Assembly (NCBI RefSeq): GCF_014931395.1
Contig: NZ_CP063120.1
Location: forward strand, 1,905,501 to 1,969,500
DNA: 64,000 bases
Direction: 5' to 3'
Source of the DNA: Haemophilus parainfluenzae
Lineage (GTDB): Bacteria > Pseudomonadota > Gammaproteobacteria > Enterobacterales > Pasteurellaceae
Shown here: positions 39,222 to 49,519 of the stretch, piece by piece
How the letters are laid out: every line of letters starts with the position of its first letter
Numbering within the stretch: position 1 is the first letter of the stretch
Translations under genes and position numbers: made by a program
The notes under the pieces: model-generated
Told to the model about the DNA's origin: nothing
Database searches by the model: none
The model's input: only the letters and a program-made list of their open reading frames with translations

Positions 39222-40283
39222 ATGAAAATTTTAACTTGGCCTGTGGTTGCAGGTGCTGCACTTGGTATCGTTGCGCCACTTCTCTCTTACAATGGCAATC
39301 CTGGTAATATGGGATTTTGTGCGGCTTGTTTCTTACGCGATACAGCAGGATCGCTTGGATTACACCACGCAGCCCCATTACAATACCTTCGCCCAGAACT
39401 CATTGGATTAGTTTTAGGAGCACTCGCCAGTGCATTCTTATCTAAGGAATTCAAACCTCGTGGTGGCTCTGCCCCACTCGCTCGTATTAGCTTAGGCTTT
39501 TTTGCGATGCTTGGTGCGCTGATTTTCTTAGGTTGTCCATGGCGTGCTTATTTACGATTAGGTGGCGGTGATCTCACTGCAATTGCAGGTATCGTAGGAT
39601 TATTTGCTGGCGTATTGGGTGGCATTTTCTTCGCTAATCGAGGATTCTCATTAGGTAAATCGAAGGAACAAAGCCAATCTTCGGGCTTAATCGGTCCAAT
39701 CTTTGCCGTAATTTTGCTTGTTTTAGCCTTAACCCAATTTAAATTTGGTGAAAATCTAGCAATTTACACCTCTGAAAAAGGCCCGGGTGCACAACATGCG
39801 GCTATTTGGATGTCACTAGCTGGCGGATTACTTCTCGGTGTGCTGATGCAAAAATCGCGTTTTTGCACCATTGGGGCATTCCGAAACTTTGTCCTCTTCC
39901 GTGATGCACACTTATTAAACGGTGTGATTGCATTGATTGTCTTTGCGGCAATAACCAATGCCTTATTAGGTCAATTCCATTTAGGCTTTGAAAAACAACC
40001 TATCGCGCATAATGACTATCTCTACAATTTCCTTTCTATGGTGCTTTGTGGTCTTTGCTTTGCATTAGGCGGCGGTTGCCCTGGTAAGCAATTAGTTAAT
40101 ATTGGTGAAGGGAACAATGACTCTGCATTATTTGTGCTCGGTATGCTACTTGGCGCAGCTGCGGCACATAACTTTGGCTTAGCAGCGGCTCCTTCTGGCG
40201 TTGCAGCCTTTACGCCTCATCTTTTAGTTGCCGGCTTTGCAGTTTGCTTATATATCGCATTAACCAATAAATCGGAAGCCTAA
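39222..40283 (+). CDS. yedE: YedE-type selenium/sulfur transport membrane protein
   Basis: Polytopic inner-membrane protein of the YeeE/YedE (Sulf_transp) family, in the subgroup associated with selenium metabolism. The 353-residue protein has about ten hydrophobic segments. Conserved cysteine motifs are GFCAACFLRDTAG near residue 31, LGCPWRAYLRLGGGD near residue 107, KSRFCTIGAFRNF near residue 211 and GGGCPGKQLVN near residue 286, which form the substrate path in the family. The usual partner yedF is not adjacent. Substrate, selenium or thiosulfate-like sulfur, cannot be settled from sequence. Confidence 0.88.
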   Translation: MKILTWPVVAGAALGIVAPLLSYNGNPGNMGFCAACFLRDTAGSLGLHHAAPLQYLRPELIGLVLGALASAFLSKEFKPRGGSAPLARISLGFFAMLGALIFLGCPWRAYLRLGGGDLTAIAGIVGLFAGVLGGIFFANRGFSLGKSKEQSQSSGLIGPIFAVILLVLALTQFKFGENLAIYTSEKGPGAQHAAIWMSLAGGLLLGVLMQKSRFCTIGAFRNFVLFRDAHLLNGVIALIVFAAITNALLGQFHLGFEKQPIAHNDYLYNFLSMVLCGLCFALGGGCPGKQLVNIGEGNNDSALFVLGMLLGAAAAHNFGLAAAPSGVAAFTPHLLVAGFAVCLYIALTNKSEA

Positions 40284-40302
40284 CATCCATTCAGAATAAA
40301 CA

Positions 40303-40334
40303 AAAAGGAAGTCCATTATGACTTCCTTTTTTCG
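40303..40334 (+). terminator. yedE terminator
   Basis: AAAAGGAAGT and its complement around an 8-base loop, followed by a T-run. Confidence 0.85.
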
Positions 40335-40340
40335 TTTTTA

Positions 40341-40368
40341 AAAGTGCGGTCATTTTTAACCGCACTTT
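40341..40368 (-). terminator. ilvIH terminator from paired uptake sequences
   Basis: AAAGTGCGGT pairs with its complement around an 8-base loop. On the minus strand it is followed by a U-rich run. It lies 9 bases after the ilvH stop. Confidence 0.8.
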
Positions 40369-40376
40369 CCACATCA

Positions 40377-40868
40377 TTAGAGAATATTTTTCTCGCCACG
40401 GGAAAGACTAATTAAGCCTGAACGAACAATCTCAAGTAATGTACTTTCTTCTTTCACCGCCTCAACAAAAGCATCTAATTTATCTTTTGTACCCGTCAAT
40501 TGAATGGTGTAGGATTTTGTTGTGACATCTACAATCTGACCACGGAAGATATCGGCTAAACGTTTTAACTCATCACGTGATGAACCCGTTGCACGCACTT
40601 TCACTAATAACACTTCACGCTCTACGTGGTCATGCTCACTCAAATTTATAACTTTAAACACGTCCACTAATTTGTGGAGTTGCTTTTCAATTTGCTCAAG
40701 CACTTGTTCATCCCCTACCGCTTCAATCGTCATACGAGAAAGGGTTGGGTCGTCCGTAGGGGCCACAGTTAAGCTTTCAATGTTAAATGCACGTTGGGAA
40801 AATAAGCCGACTACTCGAGATAATGCACCGGATTCATTTTCTAATAAAACAGATAAAATTCTACGCAT
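40377..40868 (-). CDS. ilvH: Acetolactate synthase III small (regulatory) subunit
   Basis: Regulatory subunit that confers valine inhibition on IlvI. The 163-residue protein has an N-terminal ACT domain (RRILSVLLENESGALSRVVG, with SQRAFNIESLTVAPT) and a C-terminal domain from about residue 80. Length equals E. coli IlvH. The ATG overlaps the ilvI stop by one base (TAATG), so the subunits are co-translated. Confidence 0.97.
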   Translation of the reverse strand: MRRILSVLLENESGALSRVVGLFSQRAFNIESLTVAPTDDPTLSRMTIEAVGDEQVLEQIEKQLHKLVDVFKVINLSEHDHVEREVLLVKVRATGSSRDELKRLADIFRGQIVDVTTKSYTIQLTGTKDKLDAFVEAVKEESTLLEIVRSGLISLSRGEKNIL

Positions 40869-42592
40869 TATTCGTTCTCCTCTTGTGGTTTGCTTAAAAT
40901 CATCTCATTCATTGCCCCGCCGCGAACTTGCATTGGGTAAACGTGTTCGGTTTCATCAACGTTAATATCAACAAAGACCAATTTATTTTTAATGCTGAAG
41001 GCTTCTTGTAATTTGCTTTCTAATTCATCTGGTGTCGAAATTTGAATCCCCACATGACCATAAGATTCTGCTAACTTCACGAAATCTGGTAAAGAATTCA
41101 TATAAGTTTGAGAATGGCGGCCAGAGTAAATCAAATCTTGCCATTGTTTCACCATGCCTAAGAAGTGGTTGTTCAAACAAATCACTACAACTGGAATACC
41201 ATATTGTGTTGCCGTTGAAAGCTCTTGGATATTCATTTGAATACTGCCATCACCTGTTACACAAACCACGGTTGCGTCAGGATGTGCAAGTTTCACCCCT
41301 AATGCAGCAGGTAAACCAAAGCCCATCGTACCCGCACCACCTGAATTGATCCAACGACGCGGTAAATCAAACGGATAATGTAATGCAGCAAACATTTGGT
41401 GTTGCCCTACATCCGATGCCACATAAGCTTGGCCTTTTGTAATACGATACACCGCTTCCATGACTTGCTGTGGTTTGATGACGCCTGAAGTGCGGTCGAA
41501 ATCCAAGCATTTTTTCGCTTTCCATTCATCGATTTGTTTCCACCAATCTTCCAAGTGATTTTGCGGACGCGAACCGATTTCTTCACCTAATAAACTTAAG
41601 AATTCATCCAATACATTTTTCGCGTTACCTACAATTGGAATAGCCGCAGGTACGTTTTTAGAAATAGAGGTTGGGTCAATATCAATCTGAATCACTTTGG
41701 CATTCGGGCAATATTTATCTAAGTTGTTAGTGGTTCGGTCATCAAAACGCACACCAACACCAAGAATTAAATCACTTTCATGCATCGCGGTATTGGCTTC
41801 ATAAGTCCCGTGCATCCCAAGCATGCCTAAAAATTGTTTGTCCGTACTTGGGTACACGCCTAAACCCATTAACGATGAGGTGACCGGTAAATTTAAACGT
41901 TGTGCGAATTGTGTTAATTCTTTATGACAGCCTGCAGCAATTGCACCACCACCCACGAATAAAACCGGTTTTTTAGCCACTAATAATGCTTTTAATGCTT
42001 TCTTAATTTGGCCTTTATGACCATTTACCGTTGGATTATAAGAACGAAGCTCAACAGATTTTGGATATTCGTAAGGATATTTTAAAGTTGGATTTACGGT
42101 ATCTTTTGGAATATCTACAACAACGGGACCTGGACGGCCTGTTGAAGCGATATAAAAGGCTTTTTTCAAGATACCTGGAATGTCTTCTGCTTTTTTAACG
42201 ATAAAGCTGTGTTTAACCACTGGGCGAGAAATCCCCACCATATCACATTCTTGGAACGCATCACGACCGATTAAGCTACTCATTACCTGACCTGAAATGA
42301 TCACCATTGGTACCGAATCAGTATAAGCAGTCAAAATCCCCGTAATCGCATTGGTTGCACCTGGTCCTGATGTTACTAACACACAACCCACTTTACCGGT
42401 CGCACGTGCGTAACCATCAGCCATATGCACCGCTGCTTGCTCATGACGGACTAAAATATGTTCAATCCCACCAAGGGTATGGATTGCATCATAAATATCC
42501 AATACGGCACCGCCTGGATAACCAAATAAATACTCAACGCCTTCGTCACGCAAAGACTGAACCACCATTTCCGCACCGGATAATTTCTTCAT
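40868..42592 (-). CDS. ilvI: Acetolactate synthase III large subunit
   Basis: Thiamine-diphosphate enzyme making acetolactate and acetohydroxybutyrate for valine, leucine and isoleucine. The 574-residue protein has the catalytic glutamate in [17 protein letters not shown] near residue 50. The C-terminal thiamine-diphosphate motif is [18 protein letters not shown] ends the protein. The ATG follows TAGGAG. A long 370-base region upstream contains a possible CRP site and may hold control elements. An uptake sequence occurs within the gene at about 41487. Confidence 0.97.
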   Translation of the reverse strand: MKKLSGAEMVVQSLRDEGVEYLFGYPGGAVLDIYDAIHTLGGIEHILVRHEQAAVHMADGYARATGKVGCVLVTSGPGATNAITGILTAYTDSVPMVIISGQVMSSLIGRDAFQECDMVGISRPVVKHSFIVKKAEDIPGILKKAFYIASTGRPGPVVVDIPKDTVNPTLKYPYEYPKSVELRSYNPTVNGHKGQIKKALKALLVAKKPVLFVGGGAIAAGCHKELTQFAQRLNLPVTSSLMGLGVYPSTDKQFLGMLGMHGTYEANTAMHESDLILGVGVRFDDRTTNNLDKYCPNAKVIQIDIDPTSISKNVPAAIPIVGNAKNVLDEFLSLLGEEIGSRPQNHLEDWWKQIDEWKAKKCLDFDRTSGVIKPQQVMEAVYRITKGQAYVASDVGQHQMFAALHYPFDLPRRWINSGGAGTMGFGLPAALGVKLAHPDATVVCVTGDGSIQMNIQELSTATQYGIPVVVICLNNHFLGMVKQWQDLIYSGRHSQTYMNSLPDFVKLAESYGHVGIQISTPDELESKLQEAFSIKNKLVFVDINVDETEHVYPMQVRGGAMNEMILSKPQEENE

Positions 42593-42838
42593 ATTTTACT
42601 CCTAAAACTGACCGTACTTTTATTACTACGATTCTTTGTCAAAACAATGGAAACATCATACTGAAAGAAAACGGCTTGTCCAGCATGAGAAAAGTCTAAA
42701 AAAATGAATTAAAAAGCATTAAAAACCAACAAAATCTAAATATTAAGATTTAAATAAAGATAATTAATATAAAAAGCAGAAAATCGTAGTTTTATATGGA
42801 GTTTTATAAAAATAAAAATTTTTTATTCTTTTGTTCAA

Positions 42839-42860
42839 AATTTTGAGCTGGATCACATTT
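42839..42860. promoter_or_regulatory. Possible CRP site upstream of ilvI
   Basis: Matches the 22-base CRP consensus at 17 positions, with a perfect right half GATCACATTT. It lies about 250 bases from the ilvI start, so the target transcript start is unknown. Confidence 0.5.
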
Positions 42861-42908
42861 TAAGTGTTGATTTTTCTGCTGAGTAAGGAGAAAGGGAGGG
42901 ATTATAAG

Positions 42909-42946
42909 AAAAAACCGCACTTGGAAGCTCCAAAGTGCGGTTAAAT
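42909..42946 (-). terminator. fabB terminator from paired uptake sequences
   Basis: AACCGCACTT(T)GG pairs with CCAAGTGCGGTT around a short loop; the minus strand continues into six U. Confidence 0.87.
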
Positions 42947-42962
42947 TTTAAGAGATTTTTAA

Positions 42963-44183
42963 TTAGCCGTTATAGCGTTTGAACACTAAAGTTGCGTTTG
43001 TACCACCGAAACCAAAGCTGTTTGACATCACAGTTTGTAAGCCTGCATTTTCTTTTGTTTCAGTCACGATATTGCAGCCTTCTGCCGCTTCGTCTAATGT
43101 TTCGATATTAATGCTTGGTGCAATAAAGTCATTGTGTAACATTAATAAGGTATAGATTGCTTCGTGTGCACCTGCTGCACCTAAAGAGTGACCGGTCATT
43201 GATTTGGTTGAAGAAATCGCAGGGATTTTGTCACCAAATACATTTTTGATTGCACCTAATTCTTTCACATCACCAACTGGTGTTGATGTACCGTGTACGT
43301 TGATGTAATCAATTGGAGTATCTACCGTTGCCATTGCTTGTTTCATACAACGCTCTGCACCTTCACCACTTGGTGCTACCATGTCGTAACCATCAGAAGT
43401 TGCACCATAACCCACGATTTCTGCGTAGATTTTTGCGCCACGTGCTAATGCGTGTTCTAATTCTTCAACCACTACAACAGCACCACCACCTGCAATAACA
43501 AAACCATCACGGTTTGCATCGTAAGCACGAGAAGCTTTTTCTGGGGTATCATTGTATTTAGTTGAAACCGCACCCATTGCATCGAATTCAGTTGCACATT
43601 CCCAAGATAATTCTTCCGCACCACCCGCGAAAACCACATCTTGTTTACCTAATTGGATTAATTCAACTGCGTGGCCAATACAGTGTGCAGACGTTGCACA
43701 AGCAGAACTGATTGAGTAGTTCACACCACGGATTTTGTAAGGGGTTGCTAAACAAGCTGACACACTTGATGCCATGGTTTTAGTTACCGCATAAGGACCA
43801 ATCGCTTTCACACCGCGTGGACCACGCACTGCATCACAAGCGACTAATTGGTTGTGAGCTGAACCAGTACCTGCACCGATTACAAGACCTGTACGGTCAT
43901 TTGAAACTTGATCTTCTGTTAAACCTGAATCTTCAATCGCTTCACGCATAGAAAGGTATGCATAAGCTGCCGCATCACCCATAAAACGATACACTTTACG
44001 ATCGATATGCTCGCTTGGATCAAGTTTGATTGTGCCGGCAACATGGCTACGCATTTTCATTTCAACAAACTCAGGCACGACTTCAATACCAGATTTACCT
44101 GCTTTTAATGAAGCTAAAACTTCTTCTTTGTTGTTACCGATACTTGAAATAATACCAAAACCAGTAATTACAGCTCTTTTCAT
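42963..44183 (-). CDS. fabB: 3-oxoacyl-ACP synthase I
   Basis: Elongating condensing enzyme required for unsaturated fatty acid synthesis. The 406-residue length equals E. coli FabB. The catalytic cysteine is Cys162 ([10 protein letters not shown]) and the two histidines are in [11 protein letters not shown] and [12 protein letters not shown]. The C-terminal [12 protein letters not shown] is typical. It is divergent from mnmC, the same order as in E. coli. FadR-like and dyad sites lie in the gap upstream. Confidence 0.97.
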   Translation of the reverse strand: MKRAVITGFGIISSIGNNKEEVLASLKAGKSGIEVVPEFVEMKMRSHVAGTIKLDPSEHIDRKVYRFMGDAAAYAYLSMREAIEDSGLTEDQVSNDRTGLVIGAGTGSAHNQLVACDAVRGPRGVKAIGPYAVTKTMASSVSACLATPYKIRGVNYSISSACATSAHCIGHAVELIQLGKQDVVFAGGAEELSWECATEFDAMGAVSTKYNDTPEKASRAYDANRDGFVIAGGGAVVVVEELEHALARGAKIYAEIVGYGATSDGYDMVAPSGEGAERCMKQAMATVDTPIDYINVHGTSTPVGDVKELGAIKNVFGDKIPAISSTKSMTGHSLGAAGAHEAIYTLLMLHNDFIAPSINIETLDEAAEGCNIVTETKENAGLQTVMSNSFGFGGTNATLVFKRYNG

Positions 44184-44215
44184 TCTTTATTCCTTATGAT
44201 TTAGGGGAAATTTAA

Positions 44216-44239
44216 TTCAACTTACAGTTGTTAGCTGAA
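44216..44239. promoter_or_regulatory. Imperfect dyad upstream of fabB
   Basis: TTCAACTTAC and GTTAGCTGAA are inverted with 8 of 10 bases paired around 4 bases, 33-56 bases before the fabB start. It may be an operator (a FabR-type repressor acts at this place in E. coli) or a leader hairpin. It does not match the FabR consensus well. Confidence 0.3.
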
Positions 44240-44279
44240 CGCAATTTACTATGAAATGAAAATATTGCAAGCAATAATT

Positions 44280-44296
44280 CATTTGTTCGACCAGTT
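44280..44296. promoter_or_regulatory. Possible FadR site upstream of fabB
   Basis: The right half GACCAGTT is a perfect match to the FadR consensus (AACTGGTCNGACCAGTT); the left half matches at 4 of 8. FadR activates fabB in E. coli. The site lies about 100 bases upstream of the start codon. Confidence 0.42.
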
Positions 44297-44365
44297 AAGT
44301 TTTAACCGTCTCAAAATTTCCGTGCTATTATAAAAGAATTTGATAAGGTAAAAAAGGGCTAACAC

Positions 44366-46375
44366 ATGTTCACCATTCAGCATGCAAAAATTCATTTTAA
44401 CCAAGAGAATACGCCTGTTTCGGATAAATTCGATGATGTGTATTTTTCTAATCAAGATGGTTTAGCGGAAACCCATTATGTGTTTTTAGAAGGCAATCAG
44501 TTGTGGAAACGTTGGGTTAATTATCAAGAAGCCCATTTTGTTATTGCTGAGACCGGGTTTGGCACAGGATTAAATTTCTTTGCAGTGACCACGCTATTCC
44601 GTGAATTTCGTCAAAAGTACCCCAATTCGCCTTTAAAACGCCTTTATTTTATCTCTTTTGAAAAATACCCTTTGCCACTTGATGCATTACAACAAGCCCA
44701 TTTAGCCTATCCGCAATTTTCTCACCTCGCTCAACATCTACAACAGCATTGGCTTAATCCTATTCAAGGTTGCTATCGTTTTCATTTTGATGAAACTACG
44801 TTAGATCTTTGGTTTGGTGATGTGGCTGAAAATCTGCCACAGCTTGGCGATTATATGAATGATAAAATTGATGCGTGGTTTTTAGATGGTTTTGCGCCAA
44901 GTAAAAATCCAGACATGTGGAACGAGCAGCTTTATCAGCAAATGTTTCGTTTTACCAAACCACAAGGCACCTTTGCGACCTTTACTGCAGCAAGTGCGGT
45001 CAGAAAAGGCTTAGAAAATGCAGGCTTTGATATTACGAAGCGCAAAGGATTTGGTAAAAAACGAGAATGTCTCTCTGGTCAAAAAACGCATGAAAAACTG
45101 ACCGCACTTTCAGTTCCCTGGTTTCATAGTCAGCCCGCTAATCTAAACGAGCAAGATATTGCCATTATTGGTGGAGGAATTGCTTCTCTTTGTACGGCTA
45201 TCTCCTTGCTTAAACGCGGCGCCAAAATTACGATTTATTGCGAAGATGAGCAAACTGCCCTCAATGCATCCGGCAATAAACAAGGCGCATTTTATCCGCA
45301 ACTGAGTGATGATAACGAGCGCAATATTCGTTTTTATATTCATGCCTTTGCCTATGGCCATCAATTCCTACAATGGGCAATTCAGCACAAAATCGAATTT
45401 GAACACGAATTCTGTGGAGTCGCGCTTTGTGCTTACAATGAGAAAGCTGAAAGTAAATTAAATAAAATCGCTGCGCTGAATTTACCTTCTGATTTATATC
45501 AGTCATTAAATCAAACTGAATTAAGCGAAAAAGTCGGTTTACCGTTGCCTTTTAGTGGAGGTTTTATTCCTCAAGGCGCTTGGCTTGCACCACGTCAGTT
45601 AGTTCAACATGCTTTTGCCTTTTTGGAGAAACAAGGCGTCCAGATTAAAACATCACAAAAAGTAACCGCACTTTCGCAAACAGAAAATGGTTGGCAAATC
45701 AAAACTGCTGAAAATGAAACTTTCTGCCATGAAGTGGTTGCTTTAGCAAATGGGCATAAACTCACTGAGTTTGAACAAACACAAAAACTGCCGCTCTACC
45801 CTGTTCGCGGGCAAGTGAGCCAAATTCCGACATCCGCAAACTTGCTTAAACTCAAAACGGTGTTGTGCTATGACGGCTACCTTACGCCAGTCGATCAAGC
45901 GAAATCCAGTCATTGTATCGGTGCAAGTCATGTTCGTGATAATGCGACTCGTGAATTTAGTCTAACTGAACAACAAGAAAACCAACAAAAAATTCAGCAA
46001 AATATTCCTGAAGAGTGGACAAAAGAAGTGGATACATCGGGTAACCTTGCTCGAATCGGGGTGCGTTGTTCAGTACGAGATCTCACCCCAATGATGGGCG
46101 CGGTTCCGCACTTTTCAGCTCAGCAAACACAATATCAGAATTTGTTTAATTTACGACGTCGTAAACAACCAATAGAACAAGCCGCAAACTACCCTAATCT
46201 CTATTTAATCGGTGCATTAGGCTCTAGAGGATTAACTTCTGCGCCACTTTTAGGTGAAACACTGGCTTCCTTAATTTATGGCGAGCCCTTACCGATGAGT
46301 GAAGATCTGATTCATAACTTAATGCCAAACCGCAGTTGGGTCAGACGCTGGTTGAAAGGTGCGGAGGTAAAATAA
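44366..46375 (+). CDS. mnmC: Bifunctional tRNA mnm5s2U biosynthesis protein MnmC
   Basis: Two-domain enzyme finishing 5-methylaminomethyl-2-thiouridine at tRNA wobble positions. The N-terminal SAM-dependent methyltransferase (residues 1 to about 245) has [11 protein letters not shown] and [14 protein letters not shown]. The C-terminal FAD oxidoreductase begins with the dinucleotide fold [14 protein letters not shown] near residue 264 and ends with [16 protein letters not shown]. The 669-residue length equals E. coli MnmC. Three uptake sequences lie within it. It is divergent from fabB. Confidence 0.97.
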   Translation: MFTIQHAKIHFNQENTPVSDKFDDVYFSNQDGLAETHYVFLEGNQLWKRWVNYQEAHFVIAETGFGTGLNFFAVTTLFREFRQKYPNSPLKRLYFISFEKYPLPLDALQQAHLAYPQFSHLAQHLQQHWLNPIQGCYRFHFDETTLDLWFGDVAENLPQLGDYMNDKIDAWFLDGFAPSKNPDMWNEQLYQQMFRFTKPQGTFATFTAASAVRKGLENAGFDITKRKGFGKKRECLSGQKTHEKLTALSVPWFHSQPANLNEQDIAIIGGGIASLCTAISLLKRGAKITIYCEDEQTALNASGNKQGAFYPQLSDDNERNIRFYIHAFAYGHQFLQWAIQHKIEFEHEFCGVALCAYNEKAESKLNKIAALNLPSDLYQSLNQTELSEKVGLPLPFSGGFIPQGAWLAPRQLVQHAFAFLEKQGVQIKTSQKVTALSQTENGWQIKTAENETFCHEVVALANGHKLTEFEQTQKLPLYPVRGQVSQIPTSANLLKLKTVLCYDGYLTPVDQAKSSHCIGASHVRDNATREFSLTEQQENQQKIQQNIPEEWTKEVDTSGNLARIGVRCSVRDLTPMMGAVPHFSAQQTQYQNLFNLRRRKQPIEQAANYPNLYLIGALGSRGLTSAPLLGETLASLIYGEPLPMSEDLIHNLMPNRSWVRRWLKGAEVK

Positions 46376-46377
46376 AA

Positions 46378-46406
46378 AAAGTGCGGTTAAATTTAACCGC
46401 ACTTTT
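46378..46406. terminator. Bidirectional terminator of paired uptake sequences between mnmC and rng
   Basis: AAAGTGCGGTTAAA is followed immediately by its complement, flanked by A- and T-runs, between converging genes. Confidence 0.85.
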
Positions 46407-46411
46407 ATCTT

Positions 46412-47887
46412 TTACATCACCACTACATCAAACTGTTCTTGGTTGTAGTACTGTTCTGTTTTAACTTGAACCTGTTTGCTGATGAACATTTCGATCTCTG
46501 GCAATAAACCGTGCGATTCTTCTTTGATTAAGTAATCCGCCACAGCTGGAGAGGCATAAACCACAAATTGTTCGCTCGAGAATAAGTGGTTAACGCGAAT
46601 GATCTCACGCATAATTTCATAACATACTGTTTCGACGGTTTTCACTCGTCCACGTCCTTGGCAAGTTGGACATTCATCACACAATACGTGTTCTAAACTT
46701 TCACGAGTACGTTTACGGGTCATTTCAACTAAACCAAGTTGAGTAAACCCATTCACATTCGTTTTGACGCGATCTTTTGATAGGGCTTCTTCCAAGGATT
46801 CAATCACGCGATTGCGATGATCATCGGTTTGCATATCAATAAAATCAATAATGATAATACCGCCTAGATTACGCAGTTGTAGCTGCTGTGCAATGGCTTT
46901 AGTCGCTTCAATATTGGTGTTAAAAATGGTTTCATCTAAATTTCGATGGCCAACGAAAGCGCCTGTATTGATATCAATGGTCGTCATGGCTTCGGTCTGC
47001 TCAATAATGAGATAGCCACCTGATTTTAAATTCACGCGTTTTTCAAGTGCATTTTGAATACCACGTTCTACACCATAAATATCAAAAATCGGCTGACTGC
47101 CCGTATAAAGCATTAATTTTTCACTTAATTCCGGCATAAATTCATCGGTAAATTCTTTCACTTCGTTAAAACAAAGTTTGGAATCGATATGAATTTTCTC
47201 TAAATTAGCACCGATAAAATCTCGCAAAATACGTTGTGGCAATGCGGGCTCACCATAAATTTTAGAACGGGTTGGATATTTGCCTTTACGCTCAAGCACT
47301 TTACGCCATAAACGTTTTAAAAATTCCGCATCTTGGCGTAACTCTTCCTCCGTTGCGCCTTCGGTGGCGGTACGAATAATAAAGCCGCCTAACTCATCAC
47401 AAAAAGGCTCAACTAACGCTTTTAATCTTGCTCGCTCTTCTTCACTTTCAATACGTTGTGAGACACCAACATGGCTATTTTCAGGCATAAAGACGAGATA
47501 ACGAGAAGGCAACGTAATATCGGTAGTTAATCTTGCACCTTTAGTGCCCAAAGGATCTTTTACCACTTGTACTACGATATCCTGCCCTTCGCGTACGAGT
47601 TCAGAAATGCTTTTTGCTCGGAATTGCTTTTGTTCGTTCACATCCACACACTCCGTATGTGAAACAATATCGGAAGCATGCAAAAATGCGGCTTTTTCTA
47701 AACCGATATCCACAAATGCGGACTGCATCCCCGGTAAAACACGGGTTACTCGCCCTTTATAAATATTCCCCACGATGCCACATTTGGCTTGACGTTCAAT
47801 ATGAACCTCTTTTAAAACACCCGTTTCCACCAGCGCAACGCGGGTTTCATTGGGCGTAACATTCATTAATAATTCAACAGAATCCAT
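46412..47887 (-). CDS. rng: Ribonuclease G
   Basis: Endoribonuclease of the RNase E/G family acting in 5' maturation of 16S rRNA. The 491-residue protein is the short form without the RNase E scaffold domain. It has the S1 domain (GNIYKGRVTRVLPGMQSAFVD), the DNase I-like catalytic segment with the metal aspartates (TIDINTGAFVGHR; IIIDFIDMQTDDHR), and the zinc-link motif CPTCQGRG (preceded by CDEC). Length equals E. coli RNase G (489). Confidence 0.96.
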   Translation of the reverse strand: MDSVELLMNVTPNETRVALVETGVLKEVHIERQAKCGIVGNIYKGRVTRVLPGMQSAFVDIGLEKAAFLHASDIVSHTECVDVNEQKQFRAKSISELVREGQDIVVQVVKDPLGTKGARLTTDITLPSRYLVFMPENSHVGVSQRIESEEERARLKALVEPFCDELGGFIIRTATEGATEEELRQDAEFLKRLWRKVLERKGKYPTRSKIYGEPALPQRILRDFIGANLEKIHIDSKLCFNEVKEFTDEFMPELSEKLMLYTGSQPIFDIYGVERGIQNALEKRVNLKSGGYLIIEQTEAMTTIDINTGAFVGHRNLDETIFNTNIEATKAIAQQLQLRNLGGIIIIDFIDMQTDDHRNRVIESLEEALSKDRVKTNVNGFTQLGLVEMTRKRTRESLEHVLCDECPTCQGRGRVKTVETVCYEIMREIIRVNHLFSSEQFVVYASPAVADYLIKEESHGLLPEIEMFISKQVQVKTEQYYNQEQFDVVVM

Positions 47888-47958
47888 TTTTTCGACCTTA
47901 GTTTTAATGGTATAAGTCTATCGAAAAGGAAAATAGAATAATAGACCCAAATAAGGTA

Positions 47959-47980
47959 AAATGTGACCTTTCTCAAATTT
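47959..47980. promoter_or_regulatory. CRP-like site just upstream of putP
   Basis: AAATGTGA plus the rest matches the 22-base CRP consensus at 17 positions. It lies only 25-46 bases before the putP ATG, closer than usual for activation, so it could instead act on the divergent rng or be fortuitous. Confidence 0.38.
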
Positions 47981-48004
47981 TCATGATTTTTTTTGGGGTA
48001 TTTA

Positions 48005-49519
48005 ATGTTTGGTTTAGACCCAACACTTATTACTTTTAGTATTTATATTTTCGGCATGATTTTAATCGGTGTCCTTGCCTATTATTATACAAATAACTTA
48101 TCCGATTATATTTTAGGCGGCCGTAAACTCGGAAGTTTTGTGACAGCCATGTCTGCTGGTGCATCTGATATGTCCGGCTGGTTATTAATGGGCTTGCCAG
48201 GTGCGGTGTATGTGTCTGGCATGGTTGAAGGTTGGATCGCCATTGGTTTAATCCTCGGGGCTTATTTTAACTGGTTGCTCGTGGCGGGTCGTTTACGGAT
48301 CTATACCGAATTTAACAACAATGCACTCACATTACCGGAATATTTCCACCATCGCTTTGGCACAACACATAATCTCTTAAAAATTGTATCTGCAACAATC
48401 ATCTTAGTCTTCTTTACTATTTATTGTGGTTCAGGCGTGGTTGCTGGGGCGAAATTATTCCAAAATCTATTCTCTGTCGACTACTCCACCGCCATTTGGT
48501 ACGGTGCATTAGCAACGATTATTTATACTTTTATCGGTGGTTTTTTAGCCGTAAGTTGGACAGATACCATTCAAGCTACATTGATGATTTTTGCACTGAT
48601 TTTAACGCCGCTCTTCATCTGTTTAAGTTTGGGTGATACATCACAATTTACAGAGGTGCTACATCAAGCTGAAATCGCAGCGAATAAAGACTTTACCGAT
48701 TTATTTAGTTCTACCACGCCATTAGGTTTATTAAGTTTGGCGGCTTGGGGATTAGGTTATTTTGGTCAACCGCATATTCTTGCGCGTTTTATGGCCGCTT
48801 ACTCGGTGAAATCTCTCATTAAAGCACGCCGCATCAGTATGACATGGATGGTGATTTGCCTCGCCGGTGCGATTGGTATCGGTTTCTCCGGGATTCCTTA
48901 TTTCTTTGCTAACCCCAATGTGGCTGGCTTGGTAAATAATGAACCAGAACAAGTATTTATTGAACTGGCTAAATTACTCTTTAATCCATGGATTGCTGGT
49001 ATTCTACTCTCTGCGATCTTAGCAGCTGTAATGAGTACACTTTCCGCTCAATTATTAATTTCTTCAAGTTCTATCACTGAGGATTTTTATAAAGGTTTTA
49101 TTCGTCCAAACGCTTCTGAAAAAGAACTCGTCTGGTTAGGTCGCGCAATGGTTTTAGTTATCGCAGGTATTGCGATTTGGATTGCACAAGATGAAAACAG
49201 CAAAGTATTAAAACTCGTTGAATTTGCCTGGGCTGGCTTTGGTTCTGCATTTGGTCCTGTTGTGCTTTTCTCCTTATTCTGGAAACGTATGACTTCATCA
49301 TCGGCGATGGCTGGTATGGTTGTCGGCGCAGTGGTTGTCTTTGCTTGGAAATCGGTGATTCCTGAAACCAGTGAATGGTTTAATGTCTATGAAATGATCC
49401 CTGGATTCATCCTTGCTAGCCTGGCGATTATTGTGGTTTCTCTCCTTTCTGCAGAACCTGAAAATGAAGTTAAAGAAACCTTTGAAAAAGCAGAAAGAGC
49501 CTATAAGGAAGCAAAATAA
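48005..49519 (+). CDS. putP: Sodium/proline symporter
   Basis: Inner-membrane carrier importing proline with sodium, SSS family. The 504-residue protein has about 13 hydrophobic segments and follows E. coli PutP closely: [45 protein letters not shown] and [12 protein letters not shown]. The ATG at 48005 fits the family N-terminus; a TTG at 47993 would add four residues. The stop overlaps the cmoB start (TAATG), an unusual coupling of a transporter with a tRNA-modification enzyme. Confidence 0.95.
   Translation: MFGLDPTLITFSIYIFGMILIGVLAYYYTNNLSDYILGGRKLGSFVTAMSAGASDMSGWLLMGLPGAVYVSGMVEGWIAIGLILGAYFNWLLVAGRLRIYTEFNNNALTLPEYFHHRFGTTHNLLKIVSATIILVFFTIYCGSGVVAGAKLFQNLFSVDYSTAIWYGALATIIYTFIGGFLAVSWTDTIQATLMIFALILTPLFICLSLGDTSQFTEVLHQAEIAANKDFTDLFSSTTPLGLLSLAAWGLGYFGQPHILARFMAAYSVKSLIKARRISMTWMVICLAGAIGIGFSGIPYFFANPNVAGLVNNEPEQVFIELAKLLFNPWIAGILLSAILAAVMSTLSAQLLISSSSITEDFYKGFIRPNASEKELVWLGRAMVLVIAGIAIWIAQDENSKVLKLVEFAWAGFGSAFGPVVLFSLFWKRMTSSSAMAGMVVGAVVVFAWKSVIPETSEWFNVYEMIPGFILASLAIIVVSLLSAEPENEVKETFEKAERAYKEAK

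Larger units (their letters stand above)
42593..42962 (-). promoter_or_regulatory. Long ilvIH upstream region
   Basis: 370 bases without a gene between fabB and ilvI. The fabB terminator occupies 42909-42946 and a CRP-like site 42839-42860. On the minus strand TTGACA occurs at 42639-42644, about 50 bases before the ilvI start. The middle is very AT-rich, as expected for Lrp-type binding, which controls ilvIH in E. coli. I see no leader peptide rich in branched-chain codons. Confidence 0.45.
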
